From assembly GCA_050260275.1 (NCBI GenBank), contig JBLNBX010000111.1, positions 1-31,667 on the forward strand: a stretch of DNA of 31,667 nucleotides, read 5' to 3'. The first letter of the stretch is position 1. Each line of letters starts with the position of its first letter. The position numbers were made by a program, and so were the translations under genes. The stretch comes from DATMXS01 sp050260275. Its GTDB lineage: Bacteria > Acidobacteriota > Terriglobia > Bryobacterales > Bryobacteraceae. Shown here one piece after another: positions 8,056 through 16,092 of this stretch. The notes beneath the pieces are model-generated. The model saw only the letters and a program-made list of their open reading frames with translations, was not told where the DNA came from and ran no database searches.

Positions 8056-8616
8056 ATGGCTGAAATCCAGGACAAGCGATCCAAAGAAGTGCAAACTCGC
8101 GGCGGCGAAGTCTCCCGCCGCGGCCCGTGGCTCCCAAGCCTCTTTTCGATGACCCCGCGCGATTTCTTCTCCGCGAGTCCGTTCGAGCTCATGCGCCGGT
8201 TCACAGATGAGATGGACCGTGTATTCAGCGGCTTCGGGCATGAAGAGGGGCGGATCTGGGCGCCGGCCATAGAGGTCCGGCAGAAGGACAATAACCTCGT
8301 TGTCACGGCCGAGCTTCCCGGCCTGAGAAAGGAAGACGTAAAGATCGAGGTCACCGACGACGGCCTCATCATCCAGGGCGAGCGGAAGCGCGAGGAGGAG
8401 CGTCGCGAGGAAGGCTTCTACCATTCCGAGCGCAGCTACGGGCGTTTCCGCAGGCTGATTCCGCTGCCACAGGACGCGGAAATCGAGAAGGCGAGCGCCC
8501 AGTTCAACGACGGCATTCTCGAGGTCACGATTCCGGTTCCGCAGCAGGAGCGCCGGAAACGCGAAATCCCCATCGAGACCGGCGGAAAAACCCGCACAGC
8601 GGGCGGCGGAGACTAA
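8056..8616 (+). CDS. Small heat shock protein, Hsp20/alpha-crystallin family
   Basis: This is an ATP-independent holdase chaperone that binds unfolding proteins and forms cytoplasmic oligomers. The 186-residue protein has an N-terminal arm rich in basic and aromatic residues (RRGPWLPSLF, FELMRRFTDEMDRVF). An alpha-crystallin domain spans about residues 70-165: WAPAIEVRQKDNNLVVTAELPG, KEDVKIEVTDDGLIIQGER, then FRRLIPLP and the closing FNDGILEVTIP. A charged C-terminal tail follows. GAGGGG lies just before the ATG. It is probably monocistronic, with its own TATAAT box. Confidence 0.95.
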   Translation: MAEIQDKRSKEVQTRGGEVSRRGPWLPSLFSMTPRDFFSASPFELMRRFTDEMDRVFSGFGHEEGRIWAPAIEVRQKDNNLVVTAELPGLRKEDVKIEVTDDGLIIQGERKREEERREEGFYHSERSYGRFRRLIPLPQDAEIEKASAQFNDGILEVTIPVPQQERRKREIPIETGGKTRTAGGGD

Positions 8617-9253
8617 AGCACATCGGCCGCGCTATTGCGGTACGCAGCGGGGCGGGGCAGACGTCCGCGGTAACGGCTCGCTCACGGCCGCGGCTCCGCC
8701 TGGGCCGGGAGAGGCCTGCGTCTGTGGTGGCCGTGAAGAGCACGACATGGCTGCCGTGACTGAAATGCGCCCGCAGTAGCTCTGCAGGCGCACGGCGCAG
8801 CATTCACGTTGATGAAGCGCGTTAATGAAGGCGGAGGACGGGTCCGGGTGCGGCCGGGCCGTCCTCCGAAGTGAGTTGCGGAGCCGCGTTACCCGGCGCG
8901 GTCCGCGACAGCAGTGGCGCTCGCTCCGGCGGAGCGTAGCAGACTCCGGCAATGTAGAAATCCAGTCTCCCCGAGTATGAATCCGCCTCAGCCCGCCGAT
9001 CGATTGCCTTCGAGAGTTTGAGGTACTGATAACCCAATGCGATGAGGAGCGCCAGCACTCCGGCCATCACGGCTGCCAGGAACTTCCCCCCGGGCCGTGT
9101 CGGGAACCCCTCTCGCCCGGCACCGGCGATCGTTGCTCCGGAGTCCTCCAAGACGCTCCCCGTGATGAGGCAGTGCAAGCCGGCTGCCGTTTATCACTCC
9201 GCTGCACTTGCCTTGCGGGCCAGTTCGGGAAGAGGTAACTATTACCCCTCGCG
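8617..9253. other. Gene-poor stretch between hsp20 and the DUF2461 gene
   Basis: Apart from the doubtful minus-strand ORF at 8822-9178, nothing is recognisable in these 637 bp. There is no clear terminator after hsp20 and no palindrome-array element. Confidence 0.4.
8822..9178 (-). CDS. Hypothetical small membrane protein (doubtful)
   Basis: The 118-codon frame opens with TTG and contains one convincing hydrophobic segment (KFLAAVMAGVLALLIALGYQYL, about residues 32-53), preceded by a basic stretch and followed by a charged, then Pro-rich tail. That would give a single-pass membrane protein. No family is recognised. It lies 75 nt downstream of the DUF2461 gene on the same strand. Points against it are the rare start codon, the absence of a ribosome site and a low-complexity C-terminus that may be random. 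Translation could instead begin at an internal codon near the hydrophobic segment. Confidence 0.35.
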   Translation of the reverse strand: MHCLITGSVLEDSGATIAGAGREGFPTRPGGKFLAAVMAGVLALLIALGYQYLKLSKAIDRRAEADSYSGRLDFYIAGVCYAPPERAPLLSRTAPGNAAPQLTSEDGPAAPGPVLRLH

Positions 9254-9973
9254 CTATATCAGGATGCCGTGCGCCGCAGCCGCCTTTCTGGCCGGCACAA
9301 GGGGGGCGCTCAGAAACTCCACCAGCGGCATCAGTGCACGGAAGCGCGTCAGAATCTCGCGCTCCAACCTCGGAGTGGTGGCTAGCGCGGGATCCAGAAG
9401 CACGTAGAAATAGAGCTGCTTATAGCACACCAACCCGCCGGTGGGGTCATCCTGCGGAAAACCTTTCGGCACGCGCGTGAGGCGCTCGCCCTGCGGCTCG
9501 CCCATGAGGCGCCGCAGAGTGCGCGAATGCAGGATACGCGCCAGTTCGCCGTGGTGCTCGAGTATGTGGCGGCGTATGGCGGCGAGTTCCTCCTTGCCGG
9601 GCATATACGTTCCGCCGGCGACTTCGACCTCATTGTCCGAAACGCTGAAGTACAGGCCCGGGCAGGTGTTCTTCGAGAGGCCGCGACGCGTGAACATCGC
9701 GCCGATGTGCGTTTTGTAAGGCGTCTTGTCGTGGCTGAACCGGGTGTCACGATAGATGCGGAACAGGGCGTCGGAAGGCTCGGTAACGTAGTCCGGCGCG
9801 AAGCCCATCATGGCGGAGTTCAGCGACGAGATAAGCTCCACCATGGGCGCCTTCACCTGCTGTTCGAAGATGTGCTTCCGCGGCTGAAACCACTCGCGCC
9901 GGTTGTTCCGCTTCAGCTTGCGGAAGAAGTCGAGCGCTTCCTGCGGGAATCCGGGGAAGCCGGTACGGGGCAT
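9254..9973 (-). CDS. DUF2461 family protein
   Basis: The 239-residue protein fits DUF2461 (Pfam PF09365), a family of unknown function found in many bacteria and some fungi. Diagnostic segments are FPQEALDFFRKLKRNNRREWF at the N-terminus, LFRIYRDTRFSHDKTPYKTHIG near residues 68-90, PGLYFSVSDNEVEVAGGTYMP, and LTRVPKGFPQDDP before a PLVEFLSAPL tail. No signal peptide is evident, so it is probably cytosolic. An AAGGAGG site sits 5 nt before the ATG. It is divergent from murB with only 24 bp between the two start codons, so each promoter must overlap or enter the neighbouring coding region. Confidence 0.9.
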   Translation of the reverse strand: MPRTGFPGFPQEALDFFRKLKRNNRREWFQPRKHIFEQQVKAPMVELISSLNSAMMGFAPDYVTEPSDALFRIYRDTRFSHDKTPYKTHIGAMFTRRGLSKNTCPGLYFSVSDNEVEVAGGTYMPGKEELAAIRRHILEHHGELARILHSRTLRRLMGEPQGERLTRVPKGFPQDDPTGGLVCYKQLYFYVLLDPALATTPRLEREILTRFRALMPLVEFLSAPLVPARKAAAAHGILI

Positions 9974-9997
9974 GATCCTCCTTTATAATCGTGTTCG
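9974..9997. promoter_or_regulatory. 24-bp divergent start region with shared TATAAT/TTATAA box
   Basis: TATAAT (9984-9989) lies 8 nt before the murB ATG. The overlapping TTATAA is its own reverse complement, so a -10-like TATAAA also reads on the minus strand. On the minus strand the same bases run into the AAGGAGG ribosome site of the DUF2461 gene, so transcription of that gene with its Shine-Dalgarno intact must start further upstream, inside murB. Confidence 0.55.
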
Positions 9998-10963
9998 ATG
10001 TCCGCCGATGAGCGGCTGCAGAAGCGGCTCGCGCAGATACCCACTTTACATGTCCTGAAGGACGTTCCGCTCAGGAGCTACACTCGCTTTGGAATCGGCG
10101 GGCCGGCCGATCTCTACGCCGAGGCGGACCGCGTGGAGCCGTTTGTCGAGGCGCTGAATGCCGTCCGCGCCAGCGGCGTGCCGCACCTCGCGATCGGCAG
10201 CGGCACCAACCTGATCATCTCCGACGAGGGTTTTCGCGGCGTCGTCCTGCGCTTCACCGCGCGAACGATATCCGTTGCGGGAGAGCGCATTGCGGCTGAC
10301 GCCGGCGCGGAGCTTCAGGACGTCGTTGACTGCGCGATCGCAAATGGCCTGAAGGGCCTCGAAACCATGGCCGGCATACCGGGCTCTCTTGGCGCGGCCG
10401 TCTACGGGAACGCGGGGGCGTACGGGCACTCCATCTCGGAGCTGGTCGAAAAGGTACGCTTCTTCGACGGCGAACGCGAGCGAGTCTTCCGCAACGAGGA
10501 CTGTCACTTCGCCTACCGCGACAGCATCTTCAAGCGGAACAAGTCGTGGATCATCTTTTCGGCCAGACTGCTACTGAAGCCGGGTGACCCGGCCGAGTTG
10601 CGCCGCCGGGCGGACGAGATCATGGCCGTGCGCAATGCGAAGTTCCCGCCGTCGATGAAGTGCGCGGGAAGCGTTTTCAAGAACCTGCTTCTGGCGGAGC
10701 TGCCTCCTGAGGTGGCCGCCCAGGTGCCGCCGTACGTCATCAAAGAGGGAAAGGTGCCCGCGGCCTGGTTTCTCGAACAGGCGGGGGCCAAAGGGCTCTC
10801 GCGCGGTGATATCCACGTCGCCGACTACCACGCCAACCTGCTCTACAACGCCGGCGAGGGTACGGCGCGGGACCTCACGGCGCTCATAGCCGAGCTCAAA
10901 CGGCGCGTGCGCGAGCGTTTCGGCATCGAGCTCGAAGAGGAAGTGCAGTACGTGGGCTTCTAG
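9998..10963 (+). CDS. murB: UDP-N-acetylenolpyruvoylglucosamine reductase
   Basis: MurB is a cytosolic FAD/NADPH enzyme that reduces UDP-GlcNAc-enolpyruvate to UDP-MurNAc, the second committed step of peptidoglycan precursor synthesis. The 321-residue protein has the FAD-binding signature SYTRFGIGGPADLY, then AIGSGTNLIISDEGF, GLETMAGIPGSLGAAVYGNAGAYG and HFAYRDSIFK. CAGSVFKN holds the conserved Ser proton donor region, and AWFLEQAGAKGLSRGD and HANLLYNAG lie near the C-terminus. No Shine-Dalgarno is present; a TATAAT box ends 8 nt before the ATG, so the mRNA is likely leaderless or nearly so. It is not in a dcw-type cluster; the neighbours are unrelated. Confidence 0.96.
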   Translation: MSADERLQKRLAQIPTLHVLKDVPLRSYTRFGIGGPADLYAEADRVEPFVEALNAVRASGVPHLAIGSGTNLIISDEGFRGVVLRFTARTISVAGERIAADAGAELQDVVDCAIANGLKGLETMAGIPGSLGAAVYGNAGAYGHSISELVEKVRFFDGERERVFRNEDCHFAYRDSIFKRNKSWIIFSARLLLKPGDPAELRRRADEIMAVRNAKFPPSMKCAGSVFKNLLLAELPPEVAAQVPPYVIKEGKVPAAWFLEQAGAKGLSRGDIHVADYHANLLYNAGEGTARDLTALIAELKRRVRERFGIELEEEVQYVGF

Positions 10964-11248
10964 GACGCAGGCGCGCTCCGGCGTGCCGCCGCTCTCATAC
11001 GCCCGCCCATGCCCGCCGTCATTTATGCGGGTGGACGGGACAGCGCAGAGCTTGACTACGGTGTCCATCTGCGCCCGCGTCACGGCTCTCCATTTTCGAA
11101 GATCCGCCACGGCAGCCGCGTGAACCGCTGTATCCTGTTGTACAGGCTGAAGTAACGCCTCTCCTACGGCAATATTCAGCGCGGCCTACCCTATCGAGGC
11201 GATGACGCGGGCTATGGGTGGCGGCTATCCTCGTGTGATTCGGGGCGC
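10964..11248. other. Intergenic gap between murB and the PDZ gene
   Basis: These 285 bp hold no intact gene. A CCTGT/ACAGG mini-hairpin lies at 11134-11146. A short minus-strand frame (11080-11166) reads RYFSLYNRIQRFTRLPWRIF and ends at a stop; its composition looks protein-like, but it has no start and no recognised family. TATCCT at about 11233 is a weak -10 candidate for the downstream gene. Confidence 0.35.
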
Positions 11249-12505
11249 ATGAAGACTTTCTTCCGAAAGCAGCGGTATCCGGTGGTCCTGGCAGTCATCT
11301 CGGGCTGTGTGCTTTGCTTCGGCCTGATTCTGAAGCCAGATCACAGAGAGGCCCAGAAGCCGACAATCTCGCAGACGGAGATTGCCCGTCTGGAGAAGTT
11401 CGCCCAACGCCGGAACCTGCAGGGCATCTCCAAGTACTTCTCGGACCTCGCGGATGAGGTGTCGGCGCAGGTGGTGCGCATCCGGAGGGCCGGCGTGAGC
11501 GGGCTGGTGTGGAACAGCGAGGGCAGGATCATCGCGGCGCGTATTCCCGATAGCGCGCCCGGTGTGATGCTCGCCGTGTCGCAAGCGGGCGGCGATGCAG
11601 TACCGGCGCGCTTGGTGGCGGCGTCGCCGGATGTGCCGCTGGCGGTGCTGGAAGCATCGGTGTCCGGGCCCGCGCAGCCGGTAAGGCGCGCGCGGGTGTC
11701 CAGCGTCCGGCCCGGAGACTGGCTGCTCGGGGTAGCGCGGACACCCAACGGAGCCGTCGCGTTCGCGCCGGCAACGTTCAGCGGCGTTGTGCAGGCGCCT
11801 TGCGGGGATGTCTCCATCCGCGAGTTGCAGATGAGCGTCCCGGTTCCGGACGGCATGGCCGGCGGCGGCGTCTTCGACATGGACGGCGGACTGCTTGCCG
11901 TGATTGTGAACTGCGGCGGCCGGAGCGCAGCGATATCCGTGGACGATGTTGATGACGTACTGCGGCTCGCAGAGGGCGCTCCGGCGGCGTTGCTGGCGGC
12001 CTTCGGGATGCGTATCTCATCCGTGCCCAAGGACGCTCCCGCCGTATCGGCGGAGAGCGGAGCGCTGGTTTCCGAGATCCGCCTGGGTCGCGCAGCGGAC
12101 CGGTCCGGTCTGGCGCCGGGCGACGTGATCGTAGGCTGCGACGGAGCGCCGGTGGACCGGCCGGACGACCTCTATAGCATCCTGTTGGCAGTGCCTGACG
12201 CGCCGCACGACATCGAGGTGCGCCGCGGACGCCGGCTGGTGAAGCTGACGCTCGATGCGAATGCCGGCGCGCCGCCGGGGATCGAGTTCGAGCGGCCCCC
12301 GCGAGGCTTCGTTGCGGCCGTGATACCGCCGGGCACGCGCGCGTACCGGGCGGGCCTGCGCAGTGGCGATCGCGTGATCAGCATAGACAGCCGGCCTCCC
12401 GTGAGCCAGGCCGCGGTGGAGCGCGCCCTTGCCGAAACAGCGCCGCCCGCGTATGTCGTCATTGAGCGGGGCGACCGGAGCATGGGTCTCATATTCAACA
12501 AATGA
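11249..12505 (+). CDS. Membrane-anchored HtrA-like protein with two PDZ domains, apparently inactive
   Basis: The 418-residue protein has an N-terminal membrane anchor (about residues 10-28), a linker, a trypsin-like/HtrA-like fold (about 65-245) and two PDZ domains (about 252-336 with GLAPGDVIVGCDGAPVD, and 344-418 with GLRSGDRVISIDSRPPV). The HtrA landmarks are recognisable but altered. The His motif region reads GRIIAARIPD with no His. The usual TDLAVL reads VPLAVL (about 129-134), replacing the catalytic Asp. The Ser loop GNSGGPL reads GMAGGGVF (about 202-209), with Ala in place of Ser. It is therefore probably a non-proteolytic scaffold or sensor in the periplasm. It overlaps the downstream antiporter gene by ATGA, so the two are coupled. 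Confidence 0.8.
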   Translation: MKTFFRKQRYPVVLAVISGCVLCFGLILKPDHREAQKPTISQTEIARLEKFAQRRNLQGISKYFSDLADEVSAQVVRIRRAGVSGLVWNSEGRIIAARIPDSAPGVMLAVSQAGGDAVPARLVAASPDVPLAVLEASVSGPAQPVRRARVSSVRPGDWLLGVARTPNGAVAFAPATFSGVVQAPCGDVSIRELQMSVPVPDGMAGGGVFDMDGGLLAVIVNCGGRSAAISVDDVDDVLRLAEGAPAALLAAFGMRISSVPKDAPAVSAESGALVSEIRLGRAADRSGLAPGDVIVGCDGAPVDRPDDLYSILLAVPDAPHDIEVRRGRRLVKLTLDANAGAPPGIEFERPPRGFVAAVIPPGTRAYRAGLRSGDRVISIDSRPPVSQAAVERALAETAPPAYVVIERGDRSMGLIFNK

Positions 12506-13716
12506 ACGTACTGCTCTCGCTCGGCCTCATCCTTCTGCTCGCGCTGCTTGCCGGGCACCTCGCGAAGGCTTTCCGATTGCCGGAGGTCACGGGCTACATC
12601 CTCGCGGGTGTCGCGGTCGGTCCCTCCGGGCTGCGATGGATCAACCATGAGAACATCTCGGCGCTGAGCGTGTTCAGCGAGGTTGCGCTCGGGCTGATCC
12701 TTTTCTCCATCGGATCGGCGTTCGAGTTCCAGCGCGTGCGGAGCCTCGGGCGCGCGCTGGCGCGCATCACGGGCATAGAGTCGCTGCTCGCGGGAGGACT
12801 GGTCTTCGCCGCCATGCTGGCCTTTGGCCAGAGCTGGCAGGTGGCGTTTCTGCTGGGCGCGATCGCCATGGAAACGGCAGCCGCGAGCACGCTCATGGTT
12901 CTCCGAGAGTGCGGCGCCTCCGGCCCGCTCACTGACACTGTGATCGGGGTGATCGGGTTGAACAACATTCTGTGCCTCACCGCGTTCTCGGTGGCCGCGG
13001 CGAGTGTCGATCTGGCAGCGCACGTGCGCGCGGAGGGCTTCGTGCTCTCCGCGCTGTACGAGTCGGGCTTTCCGCTGGTGTGGCAGCTTGTGGGCTCTGC
13101 GGCTCTCGGATATCTGATGGGCTTGCTGATCGCCTCGTGGGCGCCGAAAGTTATAGAACACGGCGAGACACTCATCCTGCTAATCGGCTGCCTTCTGCTG
13201 TGCGTCGGCATCGCGGTCTTCCTTGAGCTATCGACGCTGGTGGCGAGTCTGGCGGTGGGGGCCACCATGGCTAACCTCTCGCCTGAGAGCCGCAGATTGT
13301 ATCAGGCGCTGTCGCGGAGCGACCCGCCCTTCTATGCCGTGTTCTTCGTCATTGCCGGAGCCGATCTGAACCTCGGCCTTCTCACCACCGTAGGCCCCTT
13401 GGGAGCCGTGTACGTGATCTGCCGCGCGGCAGGTAAGTTTCTCGGCGCGAGGATCGGAACGCGCGGTGCAGGCGTGCCGGCGCAAGTACAGCGCCTGCTC
13501 GGTTTCGCGCTGTTGTCGCAGGCCGGTCTGGCGGTCGGCCTCACCCTGGCTGTCTCACGGCGCTTTCCGGACCTGGCGCCGCAAGTCGTTACCATCGTGC
13601 TGGCGGCTGTCATAATTCACGAAATCATAGGCCCTCTCGGAGCGCGTTTTGCCGTTCTGCGCAGCGGCGAAGCAAGGCAGAAGAACGCGCAGGAGATGAT
13701 TGCATCTCCGGCCTGA
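12502..13716 (+). CDS. CPA2-type cation/proton antiporter-like membrane protein
   Basis: This 404-residue integral membrane protein has about 11-13 hydrophobic segments and no cytosolic TrkA-N domain. It begins with the NhaP/KefB-type pattern LPEVTGYILAGVAVGPSGL, then GLILFSIGSAFEF, and has the discontinuous-helix region AIAMETAAASTLMVLRE near residues 120-136. In many CPA2 antiporters an acidic Asp-Asp or Asn-Asp pair follows about 20 residues later. Here the equivalent position reads IGLNNILCL (Asn154-Asn155), which may change or abolish proton coupling. The start overlaps the stop of the HtrA-like gene (ATGA), so the two proteins are probably made together and may interact across the membrane and periplasm. 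Ion specificity cannot be read from the sequence. Confidence 0.85.
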   Translation: MNVLLSLGLILLLALLAGHLAKAFRLPEVTGYILAGVAVGPSGLRWINHENISALSVFSEVALGLILFSIGSAFEFQRVRSLGRALARITGIESLLAGGLVFAAMLAFGQSWQVAFLLGAIAMETAAASTLMVLRECGASGPLTDTVIGVIGLNNILCLTAFSVAAASVDLAAHVRAEGFVLSALYESGFPLVWQLVGSAALGYLMGLLIASWAPKVIEHGETLILLIGCLLLCVGIAVFLELSTLVASLAVGATMANLSPESRRLYQALSRSDPPFYAVFFVIAGADLNLGLLTTVGPLGAVYVICRAAGKFLGARIGTRGAGVPAQVQRLLGFALLSQAGLAVGLTLAVSRRFPDLAPQVVTIVLAAVIIHEIIGPLGARFAVLRSGEARQKNAQEMIASPA

Positions 13717-13803
13717 CCAGAACCCGTTTTCGAAAGTCATAGCCCGCTCTCGAACGATGCCGACGCGCGCGACGCGTTGCGCGTCTATCGGGTCGGAGGG
13801 GAT

Positions 13804-15618
13804 ATGTCTTACGCACGAATCTTATACGTCGTGTGCGCGATGTTTGTGGCCTCGCAACTTGCGCTGGCTGCGAACCAGGCCGGCCAACAACCCGGCCGGG
13901 TGCAGCAAGATCAGCACATGCAGCAGATGCAGCAGATGCAGACTCAGAGCGGCCAGCCAATGGTCTCGAGCAAGGCCGATCTCTCAGCGGACCTGATCAA
14001 CGTACTGCAGCAAACCGATGAAGCAAGGCAGGCTGTGCGATTTGGCAATAAGCAACTGGCGCTCACGAATATCAACTCGGCGCTGTCGCACCTCGACCAG
14101 GCGGATGTGATTGCACAGAGGGAGAACCTGGGCAGCATCGTCCCGATCTTCGCCGAGTTCGGAACGATCGCCGTGATAGGCCCGGTTCAGGTTGCGAAGG
14201 CGCAGACCGGCCAGCCCGGAGCGGCTCAGCAGCCGTTGACCGATGAGGCGCAGTTGTACCAGACGCCGGTGGTGCGCGGCGTCGAAGCGGAGTACACCGA
14301 TTTGGCGATCAATCTGGACAGCGCGCGCACTCATCTCGAGGCCGCACGGGGCGCCATCCAGAACAACGATCTGGCCACAGCCGAATCCGCACTTACTGCG
14401 GTTCAGAGCGACGTCATGGTGCGGAGTGCCGAGGTGGACATGCCGCTCGTCACGGCGCGCCTGAACCTCGCGCTAGCCGAGCAGCACATCAACCAGGGCA
14501 ACTACGGCCAGGCCATCGCTCCGCTGCAGGAGGCCTCCGACGCGCTCGCGACGTACTCGGGGCCGCATACTCAGGAAGTCGGGCAGATTCAGAACGACCT
14601 CACCTCACTACTGCAGAACTACGACCAGCTCAGGCAGGAGGCGGCGCAGCGCGTGCATCAGATGTGGAACCAGCTCGCCGAGCTCACCACGCCGGGACAG
14701 CAGCAGGGACAGACAAGGCCGTTGACGGATGAGCAGACGCAGCAGCACTCGGCAATGTCCCAGTCCACTGGCACGCCGCACGGCTATGGCAGTCTGTACG
14801 GTTACGCGCCTTATTACAGGGGCTTTTATAACTATCGCGGGCAGCCCTACGCGTTCGCTATGCCGAAGTATACCGGTTATTACTACTACGACGGGCGCTA
14901 CTATTACAGCCCGAACCACCGTGGGTACTATAGCTTCAACCGGGGCGAAATGCGCCACGATAGCGGCCGCACCAGCGGCGATCTGACATCCAGCAACGTC
15001 ACTCCGTCCGTCACGTCGCCGTCCATCAGCACCAGTTCTCAGGATGAACAGGCACGGTTCGTCCCGCCGCCTGACAGCGAGCGCCACAAAGGCATTCGCA
15101 GCCGGCTCGTCGACGCGAAGCGGAGGCAGCCGGCAATATTCTTCCCGCCTCCGGATTCGGAGCGCGGAGCATCGGTGCAGTCCTACCCGTACGCGATGGG
15201 AATGGAGCCACAGACTGTGCCGTCACACGAGTACGGCCAGCCGCGTGTGGACACGCCGCAGCTTCAGGGGCAGGTTGCTCCCGGCCCCAGGCCGCTGACC
15301 GATGAGATGATGTACGGAGATACAGTAACTCCGCCCGAGTTCCAGAATAAGTCCTATGCGCCCATGTACCGCGGCTACGTGTATCGCGACAGCGCCGCAT
15401 ACCTTTACGTCATGCCATCATCGCCCGGATATTACTACTTCGACGGCCGCGGGTATTACAAGGACGAGATGAACGAGAACCGCTTCCGCCAGGGCACTCA
15501 ACAGGCTCCCATGACCGACGAAAACCAGAATTACATGCAGCGCCGGGAGGACATGCAGGGCCAGCCGGCGCTTCCACAGACCTCGCCGCCCATCCAGCAG
15601 CGGAACGAAGGCTACTGA
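13804..15618 (+). CDS. Secreted YfdX-like protein with duplicated tyrosine-rich modules
   Basis: The 604-residue protein has a signal peptide (cleavage near ALAA, residue 23) and a Gln/Met-rich linker. A helical region at about 55-290 resembles the YfdX family (repeats such as DEARQAVRFGNKQLALTNINSALSHL). A Tyr-rich C-terminal half follows. Two Tyr modules match each other: 334-368 (YAPYYRGFYNY, then GYYYYDGRYYY) and 518-554 (YAPMYRGYVYR, then GYYYFDGRGYY). The short motif P-L/M-T-D-E occurs four times (144, 306, 497, 569) and PPPDSER twice (421, 448). The ATG was chosen because GGAGG precedes it; an upstream TTG is possible but weak. Function is unknown; an envelope or stress role is a guess. 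A strong terminator follows. Confidence 0.8.
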   Translation: MSYARILYVVCAMFVASQLALAANQAGQQPGRVQQDQHMQQMQQMQTQSGQPMVSSKADLSADLINVLQQTDEARQAVRFGNKQLALTNINSALSHLDQADVIAQRENLGSIVPIFAEFGTIAVIGPVQVAKAQTGQPGAAQQPLTDEAQLYQTPVVRGVEAEYTDLAINLDSARTHLEAARGAIQNNDLATAESALTAVQSDVMVRSAEVDMPLVTARLNLALAEQHINQGNYGQAIAPLQEASDALATYSGPHTQEVGQIQNDLTSLLQNYDQLRQEAAQRVHQMWNQLAELTTPGQQQGQTRPLTDEQTQQHSAMSQSTGTPHGYGSLYGYAPYYRGFYNYRGQPYAFAMPKYTGYYYYDGRYYYSPNHRGYYSFNRGEMRHDSGRTSGDLTSSNVTPSVTSPSISTSSQDEQARFVPPPDSERHKGIRSRLVDAKRRQPAIFFPPPDSERGASVQSYPYAMGMEPQTVPSHEYGQPRVDTPQLQGQVAPGPRPLTDEMMYGDTVTPPEFQNKSYAPMYRGYVYRDSAAYLYVMPSSPGYYYFDGRGYYKDEMNENRFRQGTQQAPMTDENQNYMQRREDMQGQPALPQTSPPIQQRNEGY

Positions 15619-15642
15619 GTACACCGGCAGCCGAAGATCTGC

Positions 15643-15676
15643 GAGGCGGGCCGGAATCCCGGCCCGCCTCTTTTTT
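15643..15676 (+). terminator. Intrinsic terminator after the YfdX-like gene
   Basis: A 12-bp stem (GAGGCGGGCCGG / CCGGCCCGCCTC) with an AATC loop is followed by six T residues. It begins 25 nt after the stop codon. Confidence 0.92.
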
Positions 15677-15794
15677 GTGCGGTCTTGGGGAGCTGGTGGA
15701 GTGGGGGCCCGGCAGCCGCTCGGGGTCCCGAGCCTTGCGCGATAGGCTACTCGGCTTCGCCCTGCCGGGCTTCACCCCGGCAAGTTGCCTGGGG

Positions 15795-16050
15795 TGTTCT
15801 TCGCCCTTTTCAGGGGCTGCCCCGAAAACCCTGCTTACCCAATCGGGGGGCGGGCTTCGAGCCCTGCGAATCAAGCTGCCCAGCCACAGGGGCTAAAGCC
15901 CTGTTGGAAAAGGCACCTATCGGCACGGCTGAAGCCGTGCCCTGATACGAACCACAACGCGAATTCCAGCCGGCCTGCACGGAGCTGAAGCTCCGCAGCG
16001 GACTGAAGTCCGCCCCCCTGATGTGTTCCCCAGCCGCTGCCCCGAGAGCC
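15795..16050. repeat. Palindrome-array repeat element, copy 2
   Basis: This is a longer relative of the element at 1405-1583. The core at 15845-16027 has the same ends (GGGGGGCGGGCTT and AAGTCCGCCCCCC, then TGATGTGTT). It carries more internal hairpins: GGGCTTCGAGCCC, CAGGGGCTAAAGCCCTG, GGCACGGCTGAAGCCGTGCC (15922-15941), CGGAGCTGAAGCTCCG (15980-15995) and GCGGACTGAAGTCCGC (15998-16013). Flanks such as CCCTTTTCAGGGGCTGCCCCGA also match copy 1. It lies just downstream of the stop of the minus-strand FAD oxidoreductase gene, mirroring copy 1 behind uxaC. Together with the terminator it fills the 15619-16092 gap. Confidence 0.8.
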
Positions 16051-16092
16051 TCGCCCACAACTTACGGGGGCCGTACCGTTCGCCGCCGAACG

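Noticed and set aside
9998..11110. Minus-strand frames over murB
   Set aside because: Antisense shadows of murB; the sense frame carries all MurB motifs.
11080..11166. Minus-strand fragment RYFSLYNRIQRFTRLPWRIF
   Set aside because: Protein-like composition but short, without a start or a recognised family; could be the end of a decayed gene, too weak to annotate as a gene.
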